Source: Ditylenchus dipsaci (Eukaryota > Nematoda > Chromadorea > Rhabditida > Anguinidae). From it: a stretch of 64,000 nt of DNA. Under the pieces are notes generated by a model. It saw only the letters and a list, made by a program, of their open reading frames with translations, ran no database searches and was not told the origin of the DNA. Of the stretch, positions 22,101-30,906 are shown piece by piece (the stretch's first letter is position 1; every line of letters begins with the position of its first letter). The position numbers were made by a program, and so were the translations under genes. Location: assembly GCA_004194705.1 (NCBI GenBank), contig SADC01000821.1, forward strand, positions 1 through 64,000, in the 5' to 3' direction.

Positions 22101-23617
22101 GCATAATGGAGTATTTGTGGTCTACCAACAAAATGAGATCTGTAGGCAAAACTGCCAAGAAATCCATCGCGAAATTTCGACTGAAAATGTTTCATTAGAA
22201 TATTTCAATAAGGGTTCAGGATAAAAAGGGGGCAATTATTGGTGAGCCTTGCTTTTAGCGTTGGCCCAAAGTGTAATTTAGTCAAAACCGGAAAACCCAA
22301 ATCATTGAGTTATGGCGCAAATTTTTTTAAATAAATTTAGAACAATTAAAAAACAAATTTGAGATTTCCGGTCTTGGCTAAAATTCTGGGCCGACTGTAC
22401 CTGCTTCAACTCCGGAAATTCAGAACTTGGGAAAATAATTTGGTTTGGGTCGTACCATGTGCATGGGACGGCATGAGCCGAAGAATTTCCCACCGGACGG
22501 ACCGCCAAAGGAACGGCCGTAGTACATGCCTGTTCATACCTGCCCTTTTCTTTTAGTCCAACCTGTTGTTTTTTTTGGCTTTTGTTTGGCACACACATGT
22601 TTTTCGGACTGAAAACGAAGAAAAATATGTTTAAGTCTGCACTGACCTACTCTGCAACAAAATAACCAACAGAGGAACCAAGGCAGATGTGACACAAACC
22701 AAAAAGGGGACAACTTTTCACTAAAGTGTGGGTATAGGCCCAGGATACCATCGAAAAAATGGTGTCACCAATGCCGTAAGAATCACTGGTCTCACCAAAA
22801 CTTCAACAATTACCTCTTGAAATATTTTTTTGCTAGTCGTTTCCAATTCCTGATAGTCAGGCCATCTTCCATCATCGCTACAAATAACCGATTTAGTCCT
22901 TGAATAATATGCAAAAAAGACTCAAACCAACTTAATTTGGCATTGATCAATATGTCGAGCACAAAAATGAAATCAAAAATCAAGTTGAGGCTCAGCCAGA
23001 CATGAAAAAAATCGCCTTGAGTGTCGTCGAACACAAATATAACACACATGAATGAGTTGTACAAGAAGCCTATGTAGACGAAAAAGGTCCAGTAGTAGTA
23101 GAAAGACTTGGCTGGGTCTATGCTTTCTGTGGGCAGATTTCTAAATTATTTTTTAAATTGATCGAACCTCGGCAAATATGTGAAATACCGTATTTTTTCT
23201 AATTGCCGCACATGTGCGCTTATTTTTCAATCACCCGAAAACCGGAAATTTCTGAATTCGATCTCGAGATTTTCGGGTGCTCAACCAAGATCTCAAAAGT
23301 GGAATCGGTAGAGCTCGTGGGAGTTAAGAAAACGTATCAAACAGCTGATCAACATATTTACTCTGCTCCGAGATATAAGTCCTCAAAGTTGGGGGTGTGA
23401 GGTTATTAGAGACTGTGCGGCAATTAGAAAAAATACGGTAGCTTGGAAAAAGAGTGGTGAAAAAGACTCACATAAGTTTATTTTTGGCAGATTTGACATT
23501 TTTAATGGTTGCTGTTGTCAATCTTTTGAAACAGGAAACATTTGGTGCTGATGAATCTGTTAAAAGTGCTTCTTGTGAATGGGGTGCAGGCTCAATTGGA
23601 GGCAAGGAGCTACAGGC
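19150..23617 (-). CDS. Cyclic-nucleotide-gated cation channel (TAX-2-like)
   Basis: A channel subunit opened by cGMP or cAMP, expected in sensory-neuron membranes. Exons on the minus strand: ~23617-23472 (start unresolved), 23140-22932 (S1-S2, PAKSFYYYW), 22877-22814, 22180-~22085 (S3-S4, FLAVLPTDL), 22030-21974 (RTNYPN), 21920-21825 (S5, LFHWNAALYF), 21557-21384, 21148-21037 (pore, YWSSLTLTTSGQQ), 20930-20848 (S6), 20237-20148, 20098-20017, 19902-19858, 19807-19664 and 19412-19150 (cyclic-nucleotide-binding domain, GSYFGELSIL). Most junctions keep phase with GT-AG introns. The filter reads TTSGQ where cation-selective alpha subunits usually have TIGE, which suggests a beta-type subunit. Single-base breaks are seen near 21410 (AAA for AAAA), 19220 and at the end of the S4 exon; they may be sequencing errors. 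Introns hold MITEs at 20257-20681 and 23188-23438. The usual C-terminal tail is missing. Confidence 0.85.
20257..20681. mobile_element. TA-target palindromic MITE in channel intron
   Basis: Ends CAGTCAAACCTCTTAATAAC and GGAGGTTTGACTG, flanked by TA. Arms of about 190 bp are near-perfect reverse complements and share GTTCGTTCCCGCCTAGGGTC. It lies in the intron between channel exons 20848-20930 and 20148-20237. Confidence 0.92.
23188..23438. mobile_element. TA-target MITE, CCGTATTTTTTCTAATTGCC type, in channel intron
   Basis: Ends CCGTATTTTTTCTAATTGCC and GGCAATTAGAAAAAATACGG with TA at both sides. The interior contains a GAGATTTTCGGGTGCTCAACC-like block as in the MITE at 6825. It sits in the first visible channel intron. 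Confidence 0.9.
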
Positions 23618-23719
23618 TTAGGCATTTCCGCCGGCGTCATGTTGTTTGTTTGAAGTGCTGGTGACAGGACTTGACCCTATTTTTAACTTGAAATTGACCT
23701 CTCAAAATGGCATAATATG

Positions 23720-24306
23720 ATTTGGTTTGCGAAAAAGCTAAAATAGGTCACGAAAAAGATTATTTATTTCACGAAAAACTTAAATATTTCTAAGTTTTTG
23801 TTATAACTTTTTGCTAACTTTTCTAATATTGTGTAGCCCACGATCTCAGCTTTCTAACAAGCTATCAACTGACCAAATGATGTTTCAAAAAGTTGGAGGA
23901 AAAAGTCTTTGAATAGAGCAAATTTTTCCGAAAGTTTGGTCCATTTGAAGACCTTTTCCTCCAACTATTTGAAATATCATTTGGTGAGTTGATAGCAGTG
24001 TTTTCAAAAGTCATAGGCATAGTTTCAAAGTCATAGGCATAGTTTGACTAGAATTTTGATTGTAATTATGCCTATGAATTTGAAATTATGCCTATGACTA
24101 TGACTTTGAAACTATGCCTATGACTTTTGAAAACACTGGTTGATGGCTTGTTAGAAAGCTGAGATTCTGGGCTACAAGCTATTGAAAAAAATTTCGAAAA
24201 ATTAACACGAAAATTTAGAAAAAATGCTAATTTAATGTCAATTTTGGTTTTTCGTGAGATAAATAATCTTTTTCGTGACCTATTTCAGCTTTTTGGCAAA
24301 CCAAAT
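23720..24306. repeat. Fold-back element interrupted by a hAT-like MITE
   Basis: ATTTGGTTTGCGAAAAAGCT at the left is returned as AGCTTTTTGGCAAACCAAAT at the right. Arms contain GGTCACGAAAAAGATTATTT and AGCTTTCTAACAAGC. The right arm is split by the insertion at 23996-24138. Confidence 0.8.
23996..24138. mobile_element. hAT-like MITE, CAGTGTTTTCAAAA TIR, 143 bp
   Basis: Ends CAGTGTTTTCAAAA and TTTTGAAAACACTG, flanked by GTTGATAG and GTTGATGG (8 bp, one mismatch). The left arm of the host fold-back shows the uninterrupted sequence. The body is built of repeats of TCATAGGCATAGTTT. Confidence 0.88.
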
Positions 24307-24321
24307 CAGTAGGGTTGTCGA

Positions 24322-24595
24322 GCGCTCGAAATTTTCGAGTCGAGCGCTCGATTCGATATTCGAAATTCGAAATTTTCGAGTCGAGCGCTCGATTCGATAT
24401 TCGAAATTCGAAATTTTCGAGTCGAGCGCTCGATTCGATATTCGAAATTCGAAATTTTCGAGTCGAGCGCTCGATTCGACATTCGAAATTCGAAATTTTC
24501 GAGCGCTCGATTCGAAATTCGAAAATTTTCGAGCGCTCGATTCGAAATTCGAAAATTTTCGAGCGCTCGATTCGAAATCGAAAATTTTCAGCGGC
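24322..24595. repeat. Tandem GAGCGCTCGATTCGA repeat
   Basis: Four units of about 47 bp, then shorter units of about 30 bp, all built from TTCGAAATTCGAAATTTTCG and GAGCGCTCGATTCGA. The word GAGCGCTC is itself palindromic. Frames opened by the repeat are not genes. Confidence 0.9.
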
Positions 24596-24821
24596 TTCGC
24601 CGCCTCATTAATGGATTTTTTAGAAATAAATGATCGGAACCATGTTTAATCGACCACACACGACCGCTTTACCACACCAAACGAATAAGCGGCCGAAAAA
24701 ACTACCATTCTTTGTCCATAGTTGTGCTTGATCAAACGGCGCAGATCGGAGACTCTGAGATCGCAAAAAGCACCGCTCTGGCTTTTTTCGCTTCAGAAGG
24801 TCCCAATTTTTGGAGCAATTA

Positions 24822-25048
24822 TAGAATAAGCACCCCACTCGATTATAGTATAGGGTACCCACTCGATTATGGTATAGGGTAGCCACTATATTTCACAAAT
24901 AATATTTACTTAATTTACCACATTTTACAATAGACACAGCAACATAATTTGACATATATTTCAACATAATTCAACATAACTGGTACCCTATACTATAATC
25001 GAGTGGGTACCCTATACTATAATCGAGTGAGGTGCTTATTCTATAATT
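24822..25048. mobile_element. Nested palindrome with ACTCGATTATAG words
   Basis: Left end ATAGAATAAGCACCCCACTC is returned as a GAGTGAGGTGCTTATTCTAT right end. ACTCGATTATAGTATAGGG is repeated in each arm. It lies inside the 24310-25501 element. Confidence 0.7.
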
Positions 25049-25212
25049 TAGCCCAATTTTTTGTTCGCTAACTTTTCCTTGGGCCTTGCCGATTTCAGGT
25101 GACCCGAAAGATGAGTTGTTAATCTACTCTTTGGCAGTTTAAGCTCTTCCCCACAAGTGAAAATAGTCTTTCCACCGACTTTCTTAAACGATTTCCAAAC
25201 TTCGCTTGGCAT
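25048..25212 (-). pseudogene. BED-type zinc-finger remnant
   Basis: A minus-strand frame reads MPSEVWKSFKKVGGKTIFTC, then a Leu/Lys-rich stretch, and HLSGHLKSARPKEK. The W..F.KV spacing and H-x3-H fit the BED finger found at the N-terminus of many hAT transposases, though one of the two expected cysteines is not seen. It is inside an element with hAT-like ends, which supports the reading. No catalytic domain is present, so it is at most a relic. Confidence 0.4.
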
Positions 25213-25501
25213 TTTTCTAAAACAAGAAAAATTCACCATTACATTCTTTTTTGTGTGCTGCAAGTTCCAAACTATAACTCGAAAATAAGCGCTCATAATT
25301 CGAAAGCATAATTCGAAATTTTTTTCGAGCGCTCGAAATTCGAAAGCATAATTCGAATTTTTTTCGAGCGCTCGAAATTCGAAAGCATAATTCGAATTTT
25401 TTTTTCGAGCGCTCGAAATTCGAAATTTCCGCTCGAAATTCGAAATTTTTCGAACTTTCGAGCGAAAAGTTCGAAATCGAGCGCTCGATTCGACAACCCT
25501 A

Positions 25502-25839
25502 CAAATCAGTATAAGCCTCTCAAAATTCAAAAAAACATTATTTAAATAAGATTGGTCTTGAAATTGCTTAAGGACACGTTTTTCAGTTTCGATCTATGTA
25601 AAAATATTTCTAATCTTACCGAACTTCCTCCGAAATATCCTCCATGATATTTTTTTTAAACCCCTGAGTAATAAAATATTGGAGTCGATTGAGTGATTTT
25701 CGAGTGCTCATTGAGCACTGCTTACTAAGCAGTGCTTAGCCAGAAAGGAAAAGGCCTAATCTGTAAAGATAATGGCAAAAAATAAAATGCAGTTGATGTG
25801 TTCCCTTTGTCTTAGTCCCTCCCCAGGAATTTGGTAAGA
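25502..25839. other. No gene recognised
   Basis: Spacer with a GAGCACTGCTTACTAAGCAG palindrome near 25712. Nothing else seen. Confidence 0.4.
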
Positions 25840-26194
25840 GGTGGAGGCCTAGTGGGCTAAATTGAACCTGAGCCCCCCCACTCACTTGAACCTGAGCCCC
25901 CAGTCAAATCAGCTTGGGGACCAAGGCAATTTTTTTTCGAGAATTTTTTATACCATTATTTTTCATCATAACGGAATAAAAAACCTTTTAAAATCATATT
26001 TATACAACAAAAATAATGGTATAAAAATTTTTCAAAAAAAAATTGCCTTGGTCCCCAAGCTGATTTGACTGGGGGGGCTCAGGTTCAAGTGAGTGGTGGG
26101 GGGGGGGGGCTCAGGTTCAAGTGCTCCGCCTAGTGTCATGGCAGCACGTTGGCCCGGTAATCCAAAAGAGCTGATTCGATTCCAGCCACCACCG
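25840..26194 (+). pseudogene. tRNA-like gene split by a MITE
   Basis: The pieces 25840-25854 and 26136-26194, with one copy of the 8-bp duplication removed, make 74 bp. The 5' GGTGGAG pairs at six of seven positions with 3' CACCACC before a discriminator G. A T-arm of the GCTGATTCGATTCCAGC type and a TTGG/CCAA anticodon stem are present. TTTT follows at 26195. The D region is short of bases, the anticodon loop reads CCGGTAA with C at position 33, and the isotype is uncertain (GGT if the loop is taken at face value). It may be a tRNA pseudogene or a tRNA-derived repeat that was then hit by the MITE at 25855-26127. Confidence 0.5.
25855..26127. mobile_element. Palindromic MITE inside the tRNA-like gene
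   Basis: Flanked by a perfect 8-bp duplication GCCTAGTG. Same family as 4275-4501, with TTGAACCTGAGCC, CAGTCAAATCAGCTTGGGGA and CCAAGGCAATTTTTTT in both arms. The right arm carries a partial extra copy of the end (GGCTCAGGTTCAAGTG twice). Confidence 0.9.
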
Positions 26195-26239
26195 TTTTCC
26201 TCTGGACAAAATCAATTGCACATCAGCAGTAAACGCCTA

Positions 26240-26312
26240 TGTAAAATATTTTCCGTGTGCTGAGATATAGGTCTTCGAAGTCAGGTGTGGGTCTATTTTA
26301 GAGAAAATACAG
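26240..26312. mobile_element. Right end of a CCGTATTT-type MITE
   Basis: CTGAGATATAGGTCTTCGAA, TTTTAGAGAAAATACAGTA and the order of blocks match the right ends at 7010-7066 and 12790-12901. The left end is lost. It lies about 60 bp before the claspin-like start codon. Confidence 0.55.
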
Positions 26313-26371
26313 TATTTCGCGGCAGAAAAACATTTTTGTTCAACGTCTCGTCTATTTTCAGTCTAATCAAA

Positions 26372-28339
26372 ATGGGTATCAGCTTAACCGAATACTATCG
26401 TCACAAGCAGGGGTTGAAGAAAAGCTTAGCAGCCAAATCCAGAGAGCAAATGAAACGTCGGCACTCCTTCTTCAACATGGAAAATGAAATTGTGGATGAG
26501 CATGACCAATCAGAGGAAGAAGAGGAAGAAGCCGATATCTTGGTCATAATTGACGAGCCGGAAGAAAGCACAGCCGACCAATGCAGTATTCATTCAAATG
26601 AAGTTGATCCAGCCAGTCCAGAGAAGGAAGCAGATGAGGGTTCAATCATTGAGGAACTTTCAATTGATGGTCAAGGTCTGAATGAGAAAGAAGGGGCTCA
26701 AATTGATCTGGTGGAATCTGTGCAAATTGATCAACAGGACTCTGAATCGGTGTCGTTGCCGTTTTCGTGCTCTAACTCAACCGTTAGCTCAATCCAGGAC
26801 TGCGTGGAAGACCGCTCAATCGATGATGATCTCGCTGACAAGAGGTTGGGGCCGGAGCTTGGGTTTTCATCGGACTTGCTGCAGCTTGGTGGGAAAGAAG
26901 GCGGTGCTTCACAAGAACTTTTCAATGAGGCTCTCACTCTTTGTTCGGGAACTTTTGGTATGCTTTTGACTTGTCTCCTACTAACCTTAATTTTGACCAG
27001 ACTTGGGGTCAGACACTGCTGCAACTCCAACTTCCAAGAGCATCGACTTCTTCTCCAACAATGATCTATTTACGGTGGATGATGATGTCAGCAATTGCGA
27101 GGCTCTTCCAGAAGATTTCGATTCTCCGGATGAAGGTGATCTTGATGAGTGCACTCCTAATCCAAAGGCTAGATTCGAAGTGTATGTGTTTGATCATCGT
27201 TTTTTTGTATTCTTTATGCCCTTAATTTTCAGCCGTGATCTGTTCGACGATGAGGCTTCGCATTCAGGCGGTGAGAAGGACAGCGAGGACGAAAATGGTC
27301 AAGACATTGACGAGTATGAGGAGGAAGCAAACGATGAGCAGGTCTCTACTCCAACTGTGATCTTGACTTCTATTCTAATTTAGCTGCCTTCTAACCATGT
27401 AATCGAGGAGGATTTGGCTCGCCAGTATATCAAGCAAAAGAATGACGAAGAGGAGCGCCGCTTGCGAATTCTGATGAACCGCTATCTTCCTGACGGAGAG
27501 TTGCACACTGAGAAGAACACAGACAGAAGCTTCCGGTTTCGAATGCGTTCCGATGTCGATGTTGATTGGTCGAAGATTCTTGGCGCTGCCGCTGATATGG
27601 GCTTCCAAGCGGATGATGAAGATGAGGAAGAGATACAGGCTACACAAGTCCGTGAGCGGAAGATTGAAATGATGAAGTGGCGCATCGAGCAGGCATCTAA
27701 GGTATTGTCTTGGAACTTAGATTTTTTAACACTCTGCAAGTCTCTTGACGTTAATTAACTACAGTCGAGTCTCGATTTAACGTACCCCCTGGGACCGGCC
27801 CTAGGGGTACGTTAAATCGAGGGGTAAATTTGACGGAGTTTATTATTGGAGGGACCGACCCTAGGGGTACGTTAAATCGAAGGGTACGTTAAATTGGGGG
27901 TACGTTAAATCGAGACTCAACTGTATCCTGATTTCTTGTTTAGGCACTCGGTGCTCAGGATATTTCCGCTGTTCAAGTTGACTCGGATTGCAGTGTGAAC
28001 CATTCTTTGCTGAACTTTGGGGAAAATATTGCAAAGCGTATGAAAGGTGATAAATTTGTTCGAAAAATCATCAAAATTAATTCCTTTTTAGTTATTTCTG
28101 AGGAGCCAGTGATAATCAACGATGTGGCTGCCAATCTGCTGAACGAAGTGGGTGTCAAGCAACCAGAGCTTCTTCTTCGAGACTCTCTTCTAAAGAATGC
28201 TAGTGTTCTTGGTCCTCTGCTCAGGGAAACTTCGTCGAGAAAGGTCTTGGCAAATGGTGTTTCTTCCAAGGCTCGCAGTCGTGCACTCTTCCTGTCGGAT
28301 GATGCGACTAAAGGAATCGCCAGAAAATTTGCCAAGTGA
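26372..28339 (+). CDS. Claspin-like protein
   Basis: Six exons join in phase to about 514 residues: 26372-26957, 27001-27181, 27233-27341, 27384-27701, 27944-28046 and 28092-28339. All introns are GT-AG; five are 42-51 bp except the fourth, which holds a MITE. The start ATG follows a TATTTTCAG acceptor-like sequence, which could serve cis- or trans-splicing. The protein opens MGISLTEYYRHKQGLKKSL, then a long acidic region, then KNDEEERRLRILMNRYLPDG, SFRFRMRSDVDVDW and RERKIEMMKWRIEQ. The ERRLR...YLPDGEL...FR-R order resembles the conserved region of claspin, which links replication forks to the ATR-Chk1 checkpoint in the nucleus. It is shorter than vertebrate claspin and I see no clear Chk1-binding repeats. 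Family call is by pattern memory only. Confidence 0.6.
27762..27923. mobile_element. TA-target MITE in claspin-like intron
   Basis: CAGTCGAGTCTCGATTTAAC at the left, ATCGAGACTCAACTG at the right, TA on both sides. Repeats of GGGTACGTTAAATCGA fill the body. It lies in the fourth intron. Confidence 0.88.
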
Positions 28340-28387
28340 AAGCCGGTTAACTAACCATCGGAAATTGAATTAACTCTCTGATATATT

Positions 28388-28850
28388 TTAAACTTTGTCT
28401 TTTGTCTCGTTGAGTGTTGTGGTTTTTGTTGCGTCCAATAAAGTCTTGAGCTTGTTTACCGTGCCGTTAAGTGCAACTGCAATAGTATCCGGTTGATCAA
28501 CGTTAGTGTGGTTTGTTTGCTCATTTGGAACTACTCGAACACTTTTTCTTCTTTTGCTTATATTGGAAGATGGTCTGCTCGTGTCAGGAGCTTCTACTTG
28601 AAGATTGGTTATGGAACCAATCACCTCTAAATACTTTTTTTGTATTGGATGACGTTTAGCTTGGACGGCTTAGTCAAAATAGGGTACCCAGGTTATTGTT
28701 GGAGCCTTTGAGGGATGCCACTCTAGATAAGGTGACGGGCAGAGGTTCGTAGACCAATGAAGAGTTCAGTTGATGTTTTATATTGTCTGCCAATAACTTT
28801 TCTGCGCCCACTCGCTCTGTTTGCACTGAAAGCAGCCAGTGCTTGATGAC
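28388..28850 (-). CDS. Unrecognised gene, last exons
   Basis: On the minus strand an acceptor CTACTTTAG at 28851 opens a frame reading VIKHWLLSVQTERVGAEKLL and continuing to about 28668. A second frame, open from about 28664 to a stop at 28388, contains AVQAKRHPIQKKYLEVIGS, SNISKRRKSVRVVPNE and LNGTVNKLKTLLDAT. The two frames are one base out of register with stops at the joint, so there is a single-base error, decay or a small intron I cannot place. The product is hydrophilic with a basic patch; I do not recognise it. Its 3' end lies 48 bp from the claspin-like stop, so the genes converge. Upstream exons would lie beyond the repeat at 28908-30906. Confidence 0.45.
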
Positions 28851-29040
28851 CTAAAGTAGATTGACACAAATAAAAATTTTTTCCGTATTTAATACAATTT
28901 GCTGCTAATTTAAAGGGGAGAGGGAACTTCCTATACGCATCGCCTTAGGTCACAGGTTCGACTACCACTGGCTGTAAACCATATTTTTTTTCTTTTTTTA
29001 TTAACAAGTTCAGTGTCAAGATGATCCTCACACTCTTGGC

Positions 29041-30396
29041 TATACTTGGGCGTGGGATTGGAATCCCATGGATTCCCGGGATTGGAATCCCAGAAATTTT
29101 GGAAATCCCAATCCAAAATCCCAAAGTTTCAAAGTCCGAAATCCAAATCCCACCGGTTCACACTTAAAAATCCCAAAATTATGCCAAAATCCCCGAAAAA
29201 TACGTTAAATTTATTTAGTCTAGAAACTAAAGAAAATTTTATTTTACACAACTAGTACTAATAGTACTTTATCTATTTTTTGCTGTTTTTTTGTTAAAAA
29301 GACGCACTGCACATATGTTTGTTTGATTTTAACACAGAAAAAACTTTAAAAAATCGTTACTGAGACAAGAAAGCAACACACCTGTGCGTTTTTCAACCAT
29401 AGTACTAAAATAGGGTGCGTGGACGTTAGGCCTATTTTATGCATATGTATAAAGTAGTCCAAACGTTTGGCCAACTTAATGCATATGCATAAAATTGGCC
29501 AAACTTTCGAAAACAACAGGGGGATTAAGGCAGTTTTTTACGTTTTTTCGAAAAGCTTTAGATTGTGTCCGAACCACCCGAAACCACCCAAACCGCCCTA
29601 AAATACTTAAACTGCCCTAAACTACTTAACGCCCTAAACTACTCCTCGACCCCAGATTCAAATACCGCCGTGTTGAGAACAGTACTGAATTTCACCTACT
29701 TGTCAAGAAGCGGATCACAAAGCAATACCATCCGCACTCCGAAGTTAAAGCAGAGCAAGTGCCGCATGTGGTCAAATCGTCGCGAGAGGAACTTGCCGCA
29801 AAGAAACCAAGAAGCTTGATTGCAAGAGAGAAAATCACTGAAGTGGAGCCTTTGCCTCCGCCTAACAATTGGATGGAGAAACATGCATTTGTTAGTGTGT
29901 TTTATTCTTTTAATTTGTCGAATGTTTCAACTTTCTGGACAAGACTTCTCAAGAAGACTCGCTGAGAAGACTGAGCTCATGTCGTCCGATCCACTCACCT
30001 ATTGGCAGAAAAATGTGTTCCGCTTGCCAATTCTCTCCAAGGCTGAGCGTCGATACTTTTCGGCGACTTCAACTTCCGTGGCCAGTGAGCAGCTCTTCAG
30101 TCACACGAGGGAGATTTTCCATTACGAAATGGACCAGCTCGATCAGAACACCGCAGAGAAACTAATACTTTTCGAACAAAGCTCTAGAGTATATTAACTT
30201 CTCGTATTGATTGTTTCTTGTTGTTTTAAAATTGATTAAAACCGTCTGATAGTTAAAAAACTGTTTGAATTTGAAAAAAATCCCAAATCCCACTGGGATT
30301 CCAGAATTTGGAAATCCTAATCCAAAATCCCAAAGTTTGAAATAATTTTGAAAATCCCAATCCAAAATCCCAAAAAAACACAAGCGCCCAAGTATA
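29041..30396. mobile_element. hAT element remnant, TATACTTGGGCG TIR
   Basis: Ends TATACTTGGGCG and CGCCCAAGTATA, flanked by a perfect 8-bp duplication CTCTTGGC (29033-29040, 30397-30404). Subterminal regions on both sides are packed with the words GGAATCCCA and AATCCCAATCCAAAATCCC. The interior includes a CCGAAACCACCC short repeat near 29575 and the C-terminal hAT domain at 29970-30197. Confidence 0.92.
29970..30197 (+). pseudogene. hAT transposase C-terminal (dimerisation) domain remnant
   Basis: Reads SSDPLTYWQKNVFRLPILSK, then an aromatic YFSATSTSVASEQLFSH stretch, and ends LDQNTAEKLILFEQSSRVY. The order D-P-L-x-W/Y-W..., ...YFSATSTSVASEQLFS..., ...N.AEKLILF is the hAT C-terminal dimerisation region. 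A little upstream (29565-29819) the frame still shows basic patches but no clear RNase H-like catalytic motifs. The gene is truncated at the N-terminal side and cannot make a full transposase. Confidence 0.82.
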
Positions 30397-30906
30397 CTCT
30401 TGGCTATCCAATAAGACTTTCAGCACAGGCTTTTACACCTACCGCACCTTGTATCCAGGCTAAAATAGGCCAAATTTTCGAAAATCGATGGTTTTCGGGG
30501 TTTTTCTTTGACTGGTTTCACTGAAAATTTGTGACTTTTTTCTGCAAGTCACAAGTTTCATACATCAAAATGTAGCCAAGACTCTAGGCTTTCATTTGAG
30601 CTATAAATAAAGAAAAGTTAGCATAGAGTTAGAGCTAGAATTATAAAAAACATACAGCGATGTCCAATTCCATGACATCCTACTCGGATTATCTAAGAAC
30701 TTACGGTAGTATCCTGGAACTGACGTTTTTTCGTAATTTTAATTCACATACTCATTTGCAACCTTATACTCAAAATGTAGCCCTGCTTCTTGGCGTCATT
30801 TTCAGTATATAGTTGTAAATGAGCATCTGAATTAAAATTGCAAAAAAAATCAGTGCCAAAATAATATAGGCGATGCGTATAGGAAGTTCCCCCTCCCCCT
30901 TTGAAT

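Larger units (their letters stand above)
24310..25501. mobile_element. hAT-like element with TAGGGTTGTCGA ends
   Basis: Starts TAGGGTTGTCGAGCGCTCG and ends CGATTCGACAACCCTA, flanked by a perfect 8-bp duplication CAAATCAG. Both ends carry tandem TTCGAAATTCGAAA and GAGCGCTCGA words. Inside are a decayed BED-finger-like frame (25048-25212) and a nested palindrome (24822-25048). A 188-bp relative is at 56435-56622 and a lone end at about 48058. Confidence 0.92.
28908..30906. mobile_element. 2-kb TIR element with B-box-like ends, hosting a hAT element
   Basis: AATTTAAAGGGGAGAGGGAA and CTTCCTATACGCATCGCC at the left are returned as GGCGATGCGTATAGGAAG and TTCCCCCTCCCCCTTTGAATT at about 30864-30906. 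Just inside the left end is ACAGGTTCGACTACCAC, a B-box-like sequence also met near 35750. The right interior block (30440-30640) is a diverged inverted copy of 35440-35630. A hAT element (29041-30396) sits within. Confidence 0.65.

Noticed and set aside
24275..24649. Plus-strand frames rich in Arg/Phe/Ser
   Set aside because: Encoded by the TTCGAAATTCGAAA repeat in the hAT-like element.
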